Shown here: one piece after another, positions 46,168-55,000 of the stretch
Position numbering within the stretch: the first letter of the stretch is position 1
Layout of the letters: each line of letters begins with the position of its first letter
Assembly: GCF_003003265.1 (NCBI RefSeq)
Contig: NZ_PVTL01000007.1
Span: forward strand, 171,159 to 235,158
Length of the DNA: 64,000 nucleotides
Direction of reading: 5' to 3'
From: Glaciihabitans tibetensis
GTDB lineage: Bacteria; Actinomycetota; Actinomycetes; Actinomycetales; Microbacteriaceae
Position numbers and translations under genes: made by a program
Notes under the pieces: model-generated
The model's input: the letters and a program-made list of their open reading frames with translations, nothing else
What the model was told of the DNA's origin: nothing
The model's database searches: none

Positions 46168-48534
46168 ATGATTCCCGATCGCCATGCACGAGCTATGCTG
46201 CCGATTCCTGACATTCAGGCTCCGGGTTTGACGACCTACGATGCGAAGGATCCGGCGACGTCGTTCCTGCCGATCGAACCTCTTCTTCCTCCCGAGGGAG
46301 CGCCGAATGTTCTGATTGTGCTGCTCGACGATGTGGGGTTTGGGGCATCGAGCGCGTTCGGCGGTCCGTGTGACACGCCCAACGCGGACAAACTGGCTGC
46401 TGGCGGCCTCAAGTACAACCGCTTTCACACCACGGCGCTCTGCGCACCGACGCGACAGGCGATGCTGACCGGTCGCAACCATCATTCGGTCGGGATGGGC
46501 AGCATCACCGAGACCGCGACGTCGGCCCCGGGCAACAGCTCCGTGCGGCCGAACACGAAGGCGCCCCTAGCGATGACGCTCAAGCTCAACGGGTACTCGA
46601 CTGCGCAGTTCGGCAAGTGCCACGAGGTGCCGGTGTGGCAGTCCTCCCCGATGGGTCCCTTCGATGCCTGGCCATCGGCCGGGGGTGGGTTCGAGACGTT
46701 CTACGGCTTCATCGGCGGGGAGAACAACCAGTGGGAGCCGGCGCTGTACGACGGCACCACCCCGGTGGAGCCGCCGGCTACTCCGGAGGAGGGATACCAC
46801 CTGACGGAGGACCTCGCGGATCGCGCCGTGAGCTGGATCCGCACACAGAAGGCCCTCATGCCCGACCGGCCGTTCTTCGCGTACTTCGCACCCGGTGCGA
46901 CGCACGCCCCGCACCACGTGCCGCAGGAGTGGGCAGACAAGTACAAAGGAAAGTTTGCGGACGGGTGGGATGCCCAACGCGAGAAGACCTTCGCCCGGCA
47001 GAAGGAACTGGGTGTCATCCCGGCCGGTACCGAATTGACGCCCCGCCACGCGGAGATCCCGGCGTGGGCAGACATGCCGGCCGAGCTGAAGCCAGTGCTG
47101 GAGCGTGAGATGGAGGTCTACGCCGGGTTCCTTGAGCACACCGATTACCACGTCGGCAGGGTGATCGACGCGATCGAAGACCTGGGCGTGCTCGATAACA
47201 CGATCATCTACTACATCATCGGAGACAACGGGGCCTCGGCTGAGGGCACGATGAACGGCGCCTTCAACGAGATGGCGAATTTCAACGGAATGGCTGCCCT
47301 GGAGACCCCCGAGTTCATGCGCTCGAAAATAGACGAGTTCGGTTCGCCCACCTCGTATAACCACTACGCGGTGGGCTGGGCATGGGCCATGAACGCGCCG
47401 TTCCAGTGGACCAAGCAGGTCGCCTCCCACTGGGGCGGCACGCGCAATGGCACGATCGTGCACTGGCCGAACGGTATTGAGGACAAGGGCGGACTGCGCA
47501 CGCAGTTCACCCACTGCATAGATGTGGCGCCCACGATCCTCGAGGCCGCCGGGCTCCCGGAGCCCACTGTGGTGAATGGCGTGCAGCAGTCTCCGATCGA
47601 GGGAACGAGCATGCTGTACAGCTTCTCGCAGGCCGCCGCGGCGGAGCGGCACGATTTGCAGTACTTCGAGATGTTCGGCAATCGCGGCGTGTACTTCAAG
47701 GGCCTCAGTGCGGTGACCAAGCACCGCACCCCGTGGCAGATGGTGGGCGGCACCGTGCCTGCTTTCGACGACGACGTCTGGGAGCTGTACAACGGAGCGG
47801 TGGACTACAGCCAGGCGCGCAACCTCGCCGCTGAGCAACCTGACAAGCTCCATGAACTGCAGCGCCTGTGGCTCATCGAGGCCGTCAAGTACAACGTGCT
47901 GCCGATCGACGACCGCACGGCCGAGCGCCTGAACGCGGAGATGGCGGGACGCCCCACCCTCATCCGCGGAAACTCCCAGCTCTTTTACTCCGGCATGGGA
48001 AGACTGTCCGAGAACAGCGTGATCAGCATCAAAAACAAGTCGTTCTCGGTGACGGCCGAGATCGACGTGCCCGAAGCCGGAGCCGAGGGCGTAGTGATCG
48101 CGCAGGGCGGAAGGTTCGGCGGGTGGGCCTTCTACTTCTCTGCGGGCAAGGCGAAATTCGTCTACAACGTGCTCGGTATCCACTCCTTCACGACGTCCGC
48201 AGACGCTCCGCTTCAGGCGGGCAAGCATCAGGCTCGCATGGAGTTTGCCTACGACGGTGGCGGCCTCGCGAAGGGCGGTGACGTCACCCTGTACTACGAC
48301 GGTGTGTTGGCGGGTACGGGCCGAGTCGGAGCGACGCAACCGCTGATCTTCTCGGCCGACGAGACGACGGATGTCGGCTTCGAGTCCGGCACGGCCGTGA
48401 GCCCCGACTACGCGCCCCAGACCAGCCGCTTCTCCGGCAAGATCCACTGGGTACAGATCGACACGGGCGAGGACGACCACGACCACCTGATCGACGGAGA
48501 CGAACGCCTACGGATCGCGATGGCGCGGCAATAG
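46168..48534 (+). CDS. arylsulfatase (type I, formylglycine-dependent)
   Basis: 788 residues, typical of the AtsA-like group. IVLLDDVGFGASSAFGG gives the metal aspartates (Asp54, Asp55). CAPTRQAMLTGRN has Cys92 in a CxPTR version of the CxPSR site that is converted to formylglycine. The last 170 residues form a beta-rich domain (VTAEIDVPEAGAEGVVIAQGG; FGGWAFYFSAGKAKF). No signal peptide is present, so it should be cytosolic and cleave imported sulfate esters, releasing sulfate. AGGAGG precedes the ATG. No formylglycine-generating enzyme is encoded nearby. Confidence 0.95.
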   Translation: MIPDRHARAMLPIPDIQAPGLTTYDAKDPATSFLPIEPLLPPEGAPNVLIVLLDDVGFGASSAFGGPCDTPNADKLAAGGLKYNRFHTTALCAPTRQAMLTGRNHHSVGMGSITETATSAPGNSSVRPNTKAPLAMTLKLNGYSTAQFGKCHEVPVWQSSPMGPFDAWPSAGGGFETFYGFIGGENNQWEPALYDGTTPVEPPATPEEGYHLTEDLADRAVSWIRTQKALMPDRPFFAYFAPGATHAPHHVPQEWADKYKGKFADGWDAQREKTFARQKELGVIPAGTELTPRHAEIPAWADMPAELKPVLEREMEVYAGFLEHTDYHVGRVIDAIEDLGVLDNTIIYYIIGDNGASAEGTMNGAFNEMANFNGMAALETPEFMRSKIDEFGSPTSYNHYAVGWAWAMNAPFQWTKQVASHWGGTRNGTIVHWPNGIEDKGGLRTQFTHCIDVAPTILEAAGLPEPTVVNGVQQSPIEGTSMLYSFSQAAAAERHDLQYFEMFGNRGVYFKGLSAVTKHRTPWQMVGGTVPAFDDDVWELYNGAVDYSQARNLAAEQPDKLHELQRLWLIEAVKYNVLPIDDRTAERLNAEMAGRPTLIRGNSQLFYSGMGRLSENSVISIKNKSFSVTAEIDVPEAGAEGVVIAQGGRFGGWAFYFSAGKAKFVYNVLGIHSFTTSADAPLQAGKHQARMEFAYDGGGLAKGGDVTLYYDGVLAGTGRVGATQPLIFSADETTDVGFESGTAVSPDYAPQTSRFSGKIHWVQIDTGEDDHDHLIDGDERLRIAMARQ

Positions 48535-48550
48535 GGAATGTTCGCGAAGA

Positions 48551-48576
48551 CTTCCCTCAAGCTTCAGAGAGGGAAG
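48551..48576 (+). terminator. hairpin CTTCCCTC / GAGGGAAG after the arylsulfatase gene
   Basis: Perfect 8-bp stem with a 10-base loop 17 bases after the stop; no U-tract. Plausible terminator or mRNA 3'-end stabiliser. Confidence 0.5.
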
Positions 48577-48634
48577 GCTGCGCGCCAACAAAGATTGGCA
48601 GCAGCAGACATTGTGGCTGACTCTGGGGGTCTTA

Positions 48635-49849
48635 GTGAACGACACGGAATCTCGAGGACACAGCAGGCGTCGAAGGCGGCTGCCCGCCGTCATCGTGACA
48701 GCAATCGGCTTGCTGGTGGTGGCCCTTCCTTACGTGTGGTCAGCGCCGCACCCGGGCACCGCGGAACCGATTTTCCCCAGCACAGTCGCCGCTTATGACT
48801 GGTGGACTTCTGGTCTGTCCGCATCGGAGATGGACGCCGCGATTGCTATGTACCGAAACGGGGTGGGCGTCGAGTTTTTTGACGCGCCTCAAGCTGTCGT
48901 GCTGGCGTCGGATGGGAGCACATACCGTCGGCTGGGAGTGTCCGAGGAGTTGACTATCGCGGACGACCAGGGTGATCCGGCGCCGAGTGTGTTGTCGCCC
49001 GACGGCACGTTCGTGGTCGTCGGCAATGCGGGAGGTGGCAGCGAAGTCACTGTCGCGACACTGCGGGACAATAGCCAACGGTCGCTCGACATCGGAAATG
49101 GCCGGGCAGCCGTTCCTGTCAGCATCAGAGCGGATGGGAAGCAGGTGCTGCTTCTCGTGAGCACGGGGAGCCTGAGCCGGTACACGGACTACACCTTTCG
49201 GCTTCACGGCGCCCTCGTCAGTCTGAACCTGGACACCGGTGCCGTGCGGGAGTACGCCACCCTTACCGATGTCAATTCGGCCGCGTTGTCACCCGACGGT
49301 GCCAGAATCGTCGCAGACACTGGGGACGGGATCGTCCTCGTCGACGTGGCGGACGGCAGCGCGCAGCTTCTCGACGTACCCGTGATCGACGCCCCGTACA
49401 TCGATGGTGACGCCTGGTCACCGAACGGTCAGCGACTGGCATTCCTCAGCGGAAACGAACTACACATTGTCGCCGTTTCGGAGGCTCAACCGGTCCACCG
49501 TGCAATTCCTCTCACGGGGATCGAGTTCGGGACGGCGATCGGGTGGCGCGACGACACGTCAGTTCTGCTACACACCAGCGATGATCCTGAAGGCAACCGG
49601 TCCTCGTTTTCGTGGGTGGACACGGAATCAGGCGACACGGAGCGGTTCTCCGAATACACCCCCAACTTCACGGGTGCCGCGCTCGGAAGCGCAGATTTTG
49701 CCCGTGATCTCGTCTCGGTCATGGTGGTTGCGGATCGGCCCGCTGATCGCGGGTTCCTTCCGCTGGGCGTTAACTCGGCACTGGCGCTCGCACTTGGGTT
49801 CGTGGTGTGGGCTGTGTCTCCCCGGAGCTCGGCATCCCCCCGTAACTGA
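48635..49849 (+). CDS. membrane-anchored beta-propeller protein (TolB/WD40-like)
   Basis: About 404 residues from the GTG at 48635, with GGGGG five bases upstream; an in-frame TTG at 48611 is possible. A basic N-terminus (RRRRRLP) precedes a membrane segment (AVIVTAIGLLVVALPYV), then an extracytoplasmic domain of repeated blades with SPDGTFVVVGN, SPDGARIVADT and SPNGQRLAFLSG, and a second hydrophobic segment near the C-terminus. The SPDG motifs mark a PD40/TolB-type beta-propeller. The function is unknown. It starts 100 bases after the arylsulfatase and ends two bases before a promoter of the next gene. Confidence 0.78.
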   Translation: MNDTESRGHSRRRRRLPAVIVTAIGLLVVALPYVWSAPHPGTAEPIFPSTVAAYDWWTSGLSASEMDAAIAMYRNGVGVEFFDAPQAVVLASDGSTYRRLGVSEELTIADDQGDPAPSVLSPDGTFVVVGNAGGGSEVTVATLRDNSQRSLDIGNGRAAVPVSIRADGKQVLLLVSTGSLSRYTDYTFRLHGALVSLNLDTGAVREYATLTDVNSAALSPDGARIVADTGDGIVLVDVADGSAQLLDVPVIDAPYIDGDAWSPNGQRLAFLSGNELHIVAVSEAQPVHRAIPLTGIEFGTAIGWRDDTSVLLHTSDDPEGNRSSFSWVDTESGDTERFSEYTPNFTGAALGSADFARDLVSVMVVADRPADRGFLPLGVNSALALALGFVVWAVSPRSSASPRN

Positions 49850-49850
49850 C

Positions 49851-49856
49851 TACTAT
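49851..49856 (+). promoter_or_regulatory. leaderless -10 element of the 49863 gene
   Basis: TACTAT, six bases (TCGGTT), then ATG at 49863. It begins two bases after the stop of the beta-propeller gene. Confidence 0.6.
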
Positions 49857-49862
49857 TCGGTT

Positions 49863-50231
49863 ATGAGTGAACGCACTAGTTCGACAAAAACTCGGGTTGC
49901 GACACTTGGTTTTACGGGAAAGGGAGCACTCGCCCGAGTCGCCTGGTGGGGCGCCGTCGGGAGTGGAGTCGCGTTCCTCGCGCTGTTTGGTCTGATGTGG
50001 CTACCCGTATTCGTTGCCAACCAGCAAGGGTGGCTCGTTCTCTTCCCTATCTTTTTGGTTCTTTGGGTTCCGATAGAAATCGCCGCGATCGCGAGCCTTG
50101 TTCTCGCCGTGATCGTCTTCGTGCAGAACAAAGCGCTCTCGGCGAAGAATTCGGTGACGCTGGCGATGGCGGTCTTTCTGGCACTGCTATCGCTCCCCAT
50201 ACTGTGGACGGGCGCGTTTATTCCGATCTAA
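49863..50231 (+). CDS. small membrane protein, unknown function
   Basis: 122 residues: a polar N-terminus of 25, then three hydrophobic segments (WWGAVGSGVAFLALFGLMWLP; WLVLFPIFLVLWVPIEIAAI; VTLAMAVFLALLSLPILW). A longer in-frame ORF starts inside the beta-propeller gene but the leaderless promoter places the start at 49863. Family not recognised. Confidence 0.75.
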   Translation: MSERTSSTKTRVATLGFTGKGALARVAWWGAVGSGVAFLALFGLMWLPVFVANQQGWLVLFPIFLVLWVPIEIAAIASLVLAVIVFVQNKALSAKNSVTLAMAVFLALLSLPILWTGAFIPI

Positions 50232-50268
50232 CGGCTTCGAACGGCTGCCCGCGGCCAATCGCTCGGGG

Positions 50269-50991
50269 CTACGTGCAAGTCGCGACCAGGCGGCAGAAGC
50301 TGCGGCCCTCGCTAACCCAGGCGTGCCGAAGCGCCAGCCGGAGCTGTGGTGCGAGGTGCGCGATCCGGTCGAGTCCGACCTCAGCCCAGGGAAAGAGCTC
50401 ACTCGCGCCGCCGTCCGAGTCGACCAACGACGCGATGTACTCTCGGTCGGTGGTCGGGTCGACGTGAAGCTCGACCACGATCTCGCCGCTCGGCGTGATC
50501 AGTTCGCGGCATCGTTCGAGCAGGGCGATCACGTCGCCGCCGATGCCGATGTTGCCGTCGACGAGCAGGGCGGTGTGCCAGCGGCCCGCATTCGGCACTT
50601 CCTCGAAAACGGATGCCTCGACCACGGTCAGACCGGAGGCTCGAGCCACCTCGATCGCAGCGGGGGACACGTCAATGCCGAGCACATCGAGGCCGAGCGC
50701 TGCCGCTCCGCGCACCATCCGGCCGGGGCCGCATCCGATGTCGAGCACCGGGCCGGTCACCGCTCCCAGCAGGGCGAGGTCGGTGGCGTCTGCGTCGGCG
50801 TGCCAGCGGTCGACGTCCATGGTGATCCGACTGGTGAGGGTGCCGTGCTGCGACTCGCGGAGAACGAGCGGTGATTGCTCGCTGCGGCGGAGGGCCCTGG
50901 CGTACGGCTCGCTGCCACCGGCTCCAAACAGAGCGTGGGGTGAAGCGGCTGCTGCGGGTCGCGAGCTGGTGGCCCGCTCGGCGATGCTCAT
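50269..50991 (-). CDS. SAM-dependent methyltransferase (class I)
   Basis: 240 residues. VLDIGCGPGR (82-91) is the SAM-binding motif I; VLGIDVSPAAIEVA is motif II, and DGNIGIGGDVIALLERCRELI and EIVVELHVDP follow. The gene overlaps the DUF2064 gene by one base (TGATG) and is third in a GT2-DUF2064-methyltransferase group. Context suggests methylation of a sugar, lipid or small molecule made by that group; the acceptor is not readable from sequence. Confidence 0.88.
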   Translation of the reverse strand: MSIAERATSSRPAAAASPHALFGAGGSEPYARALRRSEQSPLVLRESQHGTLTSRITMDVDRWHADADATDLALLGAVTGPVLDIGCGPGRMVRGAAALGLDVLGIDVSPAAIEVARASGLTVVEASVFEEVPNAGRWHTALLVDGNIGIGGDVIALLERCRELITPSGEIVVELHVDPTTDREYIASLVDSDGGASELFPWAEVGLDRIAHLAPQLRLALRHAWVSEGRSFCRLVATCT

Positions 50992-51668
50992 CAGCGGGAG
51001 AAACGCGCGGGGCCAGCGGCGGTGAGCTGGCGGAAGCCTGCCAGTGTCGCGGCGAAAGATCCATGCGGAGCGATCTCGGCGACCTCGTGAGCGTCTGCGA
51101 TGGTGTCGACGTCGGTCAGTTCCGGCAGCATTGTGACGTTCAGGCCGGCGTTCACCAGGCGTTCGAGTTGACGGCGGCCCGTGTCATCCTGCGACATGGG
51201 AACCCCGCGGATCAGGTCGCCTCGGGTCGTGCCGCGCAATTGGTCCACCGACAGCGCGTTCATGCCGAGCGCCCAGAACCCGCCGTCGGTGGCGGGTCCA
51301 AACCAGGCGTCCACTCCCTCTGGCCACGAGTCGAACGCCGGAGCGAGGTCGTCGTGGTCGAGTTGGGGTGTGTCCATCCCAATGAGCACGAGCGGGCCAT
51401 CCACCTCATCGAAAATCGCGCCAAGGCGCTGGTCCAACGTGCCACCGACCTGGTGCAGCACCTCGAAAGTCTCGGCGCCGGCCGGCACCCGGGTGCCGTC
51501 GAAGGCGAGGATGCGGCGGGTCGCGGGCAGGGTCGCGGTGGCGGCCAGGGTGTCGCCGATGCAGGCGGCCGCGAGCTCCGCGGCCTGCTCGGGAGTGAGG
51601 GCCGGGGTCAGGCGGGTTTTGACCTTGCCGGGGAGCGTCTCTTTTGCAATGAGCACCAGGGTTGTCAT
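50991..51668 (-). CDS. DUF2064 / TIGR04282-type glycosyltransferase-like protein
   Basis: 225 residues. A GT-A fold, nucleotidyltransferase-like: LVLIAKETLPGKVKTRL at the N-terminus, VLIGMDTPQLDHDD with the metal-binding DxD-like aspartates, and FGPATDGGFWALGM. The family is often annotated as rSAM/selenodomain-associated transferase, but no radical SAM or selenium gene is present here. GGAG precedes the ATG. It is coupled to the methyltransferase and follows the GT2 gene after 162 bases. Confidence 0.88.
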   Translation of the reverse strand: MTTLVLIAKETLPGKVKTRLTPALTPEQAAELAAACIGDTLAATATLPATRRILAFDGTRVPAGAETFEVLHQVGGTLDQRLGAIFDEVDGPLVLIGMDTPQLDHDDLAPAFDSWPEGVDAWFGPATDGGFWALGMNALSVDQLRGTTRGDLIRGVPMSQDDTGRRQLERLVNAGLNVTMLPELTDVDTIADAHEVAEIAPHGSFAATLAGFRQLTAAGPARFSR

Positions 51669-51830
51669 AAGAGCGCTCCAGATGGTTGGGGGGACGCGGC
51701 ACGGATGTGCCGTTTCCCACTGTTCGTATCCGTAGCGTCAAACAGATTGCTGGCGAGCGTTCTGAGTTGCGGTTCAGACTGCCCCCAATGATGCGGTGCG
51801 TTCTTGTGCCTCCGCTGGCAGTGCAAGCTA

Positions 51831-52505
51831 TCAGTGCTTTTGGGCGCCCAGCAGACGCGACATGTCCTTGATCGCGACGATGGTGCCGCGCAGGGTGCCG
51901 GTGACCTTCGACCGGCCGACGCGCGGAGAGTAGGGGGTGTCCACCTCGGCGATCCGCCAGCCGACGGCGTTGCCCCGGAGCACGAGCTCCAGCGGGTAGC
52001 CGCTGCGCCGATCCTGCAGGTCGAGGTCGAGCATCGCCTGGCGGCCGACCGCGCGCATCGGTCCGAGGTCGGTGAGTTTCAGCTTGGTGGCGCGGCGCAT
52101 CAGGATGGACAGCGCGCGGTTTGCCATCCGGGCGTGCAGCGGCCACGCGCCGCGGGTGGTGGGGCGGCGGCGGCCAAGCATCAGGTCGACGGTGCCGGCT
52201 CTGACCGGATCGACGACGCGGGGGAGGTCGCGGGGGTCCATGGAGGCGTCCGCGTCGCAGAATGCCACGATGGGCGCGGTGGCCGCGAGGAGACCCGCGT
52301 GGGCGGCGGAGCCAAAGCCGCGGCGTGGTTCCGTCACTACGATGGCCCCATTCTCGCGCGCGACGTCGGCGGAACGGTCTGTCGAGCCGTTGTCGACGAC
52401 GATTGCGCGGTATCCCTCGGGGAGCCGTCCGAGAATCCACGGCAGCGCGCCTTCCTCATTGAGGCAGGGGAAGATCACGTCGACGGTGGGGGTGGGCTCT
52501 GTCAC
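51831..52505 (-). CDS. GT2-family glycosyltransferase (polyprenyl-phosphate glycosyltransferase-like)
   Basis: 224 residues, GTG start supported by TACTGT exactly six bases upstream. DVIFPCLNEEGALPWIL, VVDNGSTDRSADVA and FCDADASMDP (the DxD metal site) are GT2/DPM1 features. No membrane segment, so a soluble or peripheral enzyme; such proteins make polyprenyl-phosphate sugars used by GT-C enzymes like the three in this window. It heads the GT2-DUF2064-methyltransferase group. Confidence 0.9.
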   Translation of the reverse strand: MTEPTPTVDVIFPCLNEEGALPWILGRLPEGYRAIVVDNGSTDRSADVARENGAIVVTEPRRGFGSAAHAGLLAATAPIVAFCDADASMDPRDLPRVVDPVRAGTVDLMLGRRRPTTRGAWPLHARMANRALSILMRRATKLKLTDLGPMRAVGRQAMLDLDLQDRRSGYPLELVLRGNAVGWRIAEVDTPYSPRVGRSKVTGTLRGTIVAIKDMSRLLGAQKH

Positions 52506-52511
52506 TCCTTG

Positions 52512-52517
52512 ACAGTA
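52512..52517 (-). promoter_or_regulatory. leaderless -10 element of the GT2 gene
   Basis: TACTGT, six bases (CAAGGA), then GTG on the minus strand. The GGA is too close to the GTG for a Shine-Dalgarno role. Confidence 0.55.
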
Positions 52518-52673
52518 GACGCCCGTGGCTGAGGGTTCGTCGTAGACGCGGCGGGGGGATTAACCCGTAGCGGGTAGCTGGCGGATGGCTCATCATGGGC
52601 CGTAGGGAATGTCCGCGCGATCATCGTGCAACCGTCCAGTTTGCAACCACGCTCATGAGAAGAGAAAACTGAC

Positions 52674-53147
52674 ATGAAGAAGAGTCATGTCCTCGCTGCT
52701 GTGGCAATGGCCGCTCTATTGATTCTGCCAGCCGCCCCGGCGAACGCATCCAGTACTGAGTCCCACACCAAGGGTTGCAAGGCGACATTGCTGGTCGGCC
52801 AAACGCTCTATACCGAGGCGCAACCAACAAGCAGCCATTCGATTCTTGGTGAATCTCTCGAGAAAACCCGCGTTCGAGTCGTTGAAGACCCCGCCGGTCC
52901 CGCCGTCAAAATAGAAGCCTTTCACCCGCAGAACGGCATTTTTGTGCATTGGTACCTCACCGGCGCCGACTATTACGTGCCGACGGGCTACGTGGCGCTT
53001 CAGAGCCTGAAGCAGACACCACGGCTCGAGCACTGTCTCGCCAAACGCTTCTCATCGGAGTCGGCCCGTAGGGCCGGAGACACTGCTGTCGGAGGGTTTT
53101 CAGTAGACGCGGCGGCAGGATTCGAACCTGCGATTAACGGGTTATGA
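52674..53147 (+). CDS. small secreted protein whose 3' end runs into a tRNA gene
   Basis: 157 residues. A Sec signal peptide (MKKSHVLAAVAMAALLILP ... ANA) is followed by a compact domain with two cysteines (GCKATL near 35 and EHCLAKRF near 122) that probably pair; the middle IFVHWYLTGADYYVPTGYVALQ resembles an SH3-like fold. The last 14 or so residues (AAGFEPAING) are the antisense of the tRNA, a well-known signature of read-through into a tRNA. The functional protein probably ends near residue 127. AAGAGAAAAC lies before the ATG. Family not recognised. Confidence 0.65.
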   Translation: MKKSHVLAAVAMAALLILPAAPANASSTESHTKGCKATLLVGQTLYTEAQPTSSHSILGESLEKTRVRVVEDPAGPAVKIEAFHPQNGIFVHWYLTGADYYVPTGYVALQSLKQTPRLEHCLAKRFSSESARRAGDTAVGGFSVDAAAGFEPAINGL

Positions 53148-53180
53148 GACCGTTCCCTTAGACCACTTGGGTACGTCGCG
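53107..53180 (-). tRNA. tRNA-Met-like (anticodon CAT)
   Basis: 74 bases fold as 7-bp acceptor, D-arm CCC/GGG, anticodon loop CTCATAA (CAT), five-base variable loop, T-arm GCAGG TTCGAAT CCTGC and no encoded CCA. Deviations: an A-C mismatch in the acceptor stem, a T-C mismatch at the last anticodon pair, and T as discriminator base. Position 1 is C, paired with G. It could be an elongator tRNA-Met, an initiator relative, or a decaying copy. A tRNA scan would decide. Confidence 0.75.
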
Positions 53181-53297
53181 ATTGAGAAGACACTACGGCC
53201 GGCGGCGCGGGATTGCACACGATGTTACGCACGCTTGCGGCAGGTTACGCCGTGCTGCGCTGACGCACGATCCCGGCATTTGCTCAACAACCGCGCT

Positions 53298-53303
53298 TAT
53301 GCT
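53298..53303 (+). promoter_or_regulatory. leaderless -10 element of the Moco oxidoreductase gene
   Basis: TATGCT, six bases (GAGCCG), then GTG at 53310; no Shine-Dalgarno site. Confidence 0.6.
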
Positions 53304-53309
53304 GAGCCG

Positions 53310-54944
53310 GTGACGACGACCGAACCCTCGCGGCAGGCAACTACATCCTCGCCCGCGCCCGCACGCATCACGCTGTTCGCCGGTCTGGTCGGGGTCGTCA
53401 CGGCCCTCGTTACCCTCGCGGTCGCCGAAGTGGTGTCATTGTTGCTCGGAGGGCGCGGCAACCCGATCCTCTCCGTCGGCTCTCTCGTCATCGATCTCAC
53501 CCCGGGCGGCCTGAAGACCCTGGTCATCGACGTGTTCGGCACGGCCGACAAGATTTTTCTCTTCGTCGTGCTCGGCCTGGTTGTTGTGGCGCTCGCCGTC
53601 GCGGTCGGAATCGTGCAGCTGCGCAAACCGCCCTACGGCATCACCCTGCTGCTGGTGGTCGGGCTGATCGCGCTGGTCGCGTCGGTCACCCGCTCAGAGG
53701 CCACGGCCATCGACGGCGCCCCCGTGCTGATCGGGGTGGCGGCGGGTGTCATTGTTTTGCGGCTGCTCGTGCGCCGGCTCGAAGCATGGGAGAGCGCGGC
53801 TGGCGCGAGGAGCGCGGCTGGCACGAGCATGCGAACACCGGATGCCACGGCGATCAGCTTCGGTGGTGCGGGCCAGCCCCGGCGGCAGTTCCTCACCACG
53901 CTGATCGTCGCGGGTGTGGCGAGCGCTGTGGTGGCCGCTGCGGCCCGGGCGATGAGTGCGGCTACTACCGCCGCCAACACTGTGCGCGAGTCGCTGCGAC
54001 TGCCCGCCGCGGCATCCCCCGGCCCCCTCATTGGCACGGATGCAACACTCGACGTCGACGGCATCTCGCCCTTCGTGACGGCGAACGCGGACTTTTATCG
54101 GATCGACACCGCGCTGCAGGTTCCCGCGATCGATTCGAGCAGCTGGACCCTGAAGATCACCGGCATGGTGGAGGAAGAGCTCGAGATCACCTTCGACGAG
54201 CTGCTCGCGCTGCCCCTGCAGGAGCGGTGGATCACCCTCACCTGCGTCTCCAACGAGGTGGGCGGCGACCTCATCGGCAACGCGCTGTGGCTGGGCTACC
54301 CGATTCGCGAGCTGCTGGCGCGAGCGAAGCCGGACAGCGGCGCCGACATGGTGCTGTCGACCAGCCAGGACGGATTCACCGCGAGTACCCCCCTGGCGGT
54401 GCTTACGGATGAGAACACCGACGCGCTGCTGGCCGTCGGGATGAACGGTGAACCGCTGCCGCTGGAGCACGGCTTTCCGGTGAGAATGGTGGTTCCCGGG
54501 TTGTACGGGTACGTTTCCGCGACCAAGTGGGTGACCGAGCTGAAGGTCACGACGTTCGAGCAGGACGAGGGCTACTGGACATCCCGTGGCTGGACCGCAC
54601 GCGGCCCCATCAAGATCTCATCCCGCATCGACACGCCCTCGTCCCGTACCCCGGTCTCCGCGGGAACGGTCGCGATCGCCGGCGTCGCCTGGGCCCAGCA
54701 CACCGGCATCGCCGCCGTCGAGGTCAGCATCGACGGAGGGCAGTGGCGCGCCGCTACCCTCGCCACCGCCGTGACGGCGGACACCTGGCTGCAGTGGTCG
54801 TACGCGTGGGAGGCCACCTCCGGCGATCACGAGGTGCGGGTGCGCGCGACCGACCGCGACGGGACCGTGCAGACCGCGTCGGAAGCGCCGCCCGCCCCGG
54901 ATGGCTCCACGGGCCTGCACACGGTCACGGTTTCCGTCGACTGA
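53310..54944 (+). CDS. membrane-anchored molybdopterin oxidoreductase (sulfite-oxidase family)
   Basis: 544 residues from GTG. The first 230 residues hold five hydrophobic segments with RRQFLTTLIVAGVASAVVA near 192-210, a twin-arginine-like anchor. Residues 250-430 are the Moco domain, with Cys312 in LTCVSNEVGG as predicted molybdenum ligand. Residues 440-540 are the Ig-like Mo-co dimerisation domain (TPVSAGTVAIAGVAWAQH; VEVSIDGGQWRAA). It should act outside the membrane on a small oxidised or reduced substrate. A MOSC-domain protein and an epimerase are encoded convergently downstream, and a second Moco protein lies at 43512-44756. Confidence 0.9.
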   Translation: MTTTEPSRQATTSSPAPARITLFAGLVGVVTALVTLAVAEVVSLLLGGRGNPILSVGSLVIDLTPGGLKTLVIDVFGTADKIFLFVVLGLVVVALAVAVGIVQLRKPPYGITLLLVVGLIALVASVTRSEATAIDGAPVLIGVAAGVIVLRLLVRRLEAWESAAGARSAAGTSMRTPDATAISFGGAGQPRRQFLTTLIVAGVASAVVAAAARAMSAATTAANTVRESLRLPAAASPGPLIGTDATLDVDGISPFVTANADFYRIDTALQVPAIDSSSWTLKITGMVEEELEITFDELLALPLQERWITLTCVSNEVGGDLIGNALWLGYPIRELLARAKPDSGADMVLSTSQDGFTASTPLAVLTDENTDALLAVGMNGEPLPLEHGFPVRMVVPGLYGYVSATKWVTELKVTTFEQDEGYWTSRGWTARGPIKISSRIDTPSSRTPVSAGTVAIAGVAWAQHTGIAAVEVSIDGGQWRAATLATAVTADTWLQWSYAWEATSGDHEVRVRATDRDGTVQTASEAPPAPDGSTGLHTVTVSVD

Positions 54945-54991
54945 CGCTGCGGCTGCGGCTGCGGCTGCGACTGACGCTGACGCTGCGGCTG
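54940..54991. repeat. CTGCGG/GACTGACGCTG repeats at the Moco gene stop
   Basis: GACTGACGCTG at the stop codon (TGA 54942-54944) recurs about 30 bases later, with CTGCGG hexamers between. The stop context is duplicated. Confidence 0.75.
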
Positions 54992-55000
54992 GCGGAGCCG

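Noticed and set aside
50991..52505. Arsenosugar or selenium pathway suggested by the DUF2064 family name
   Set aside because: No radical SAM, arsenic or selenium gene is present in the neighbourhood.
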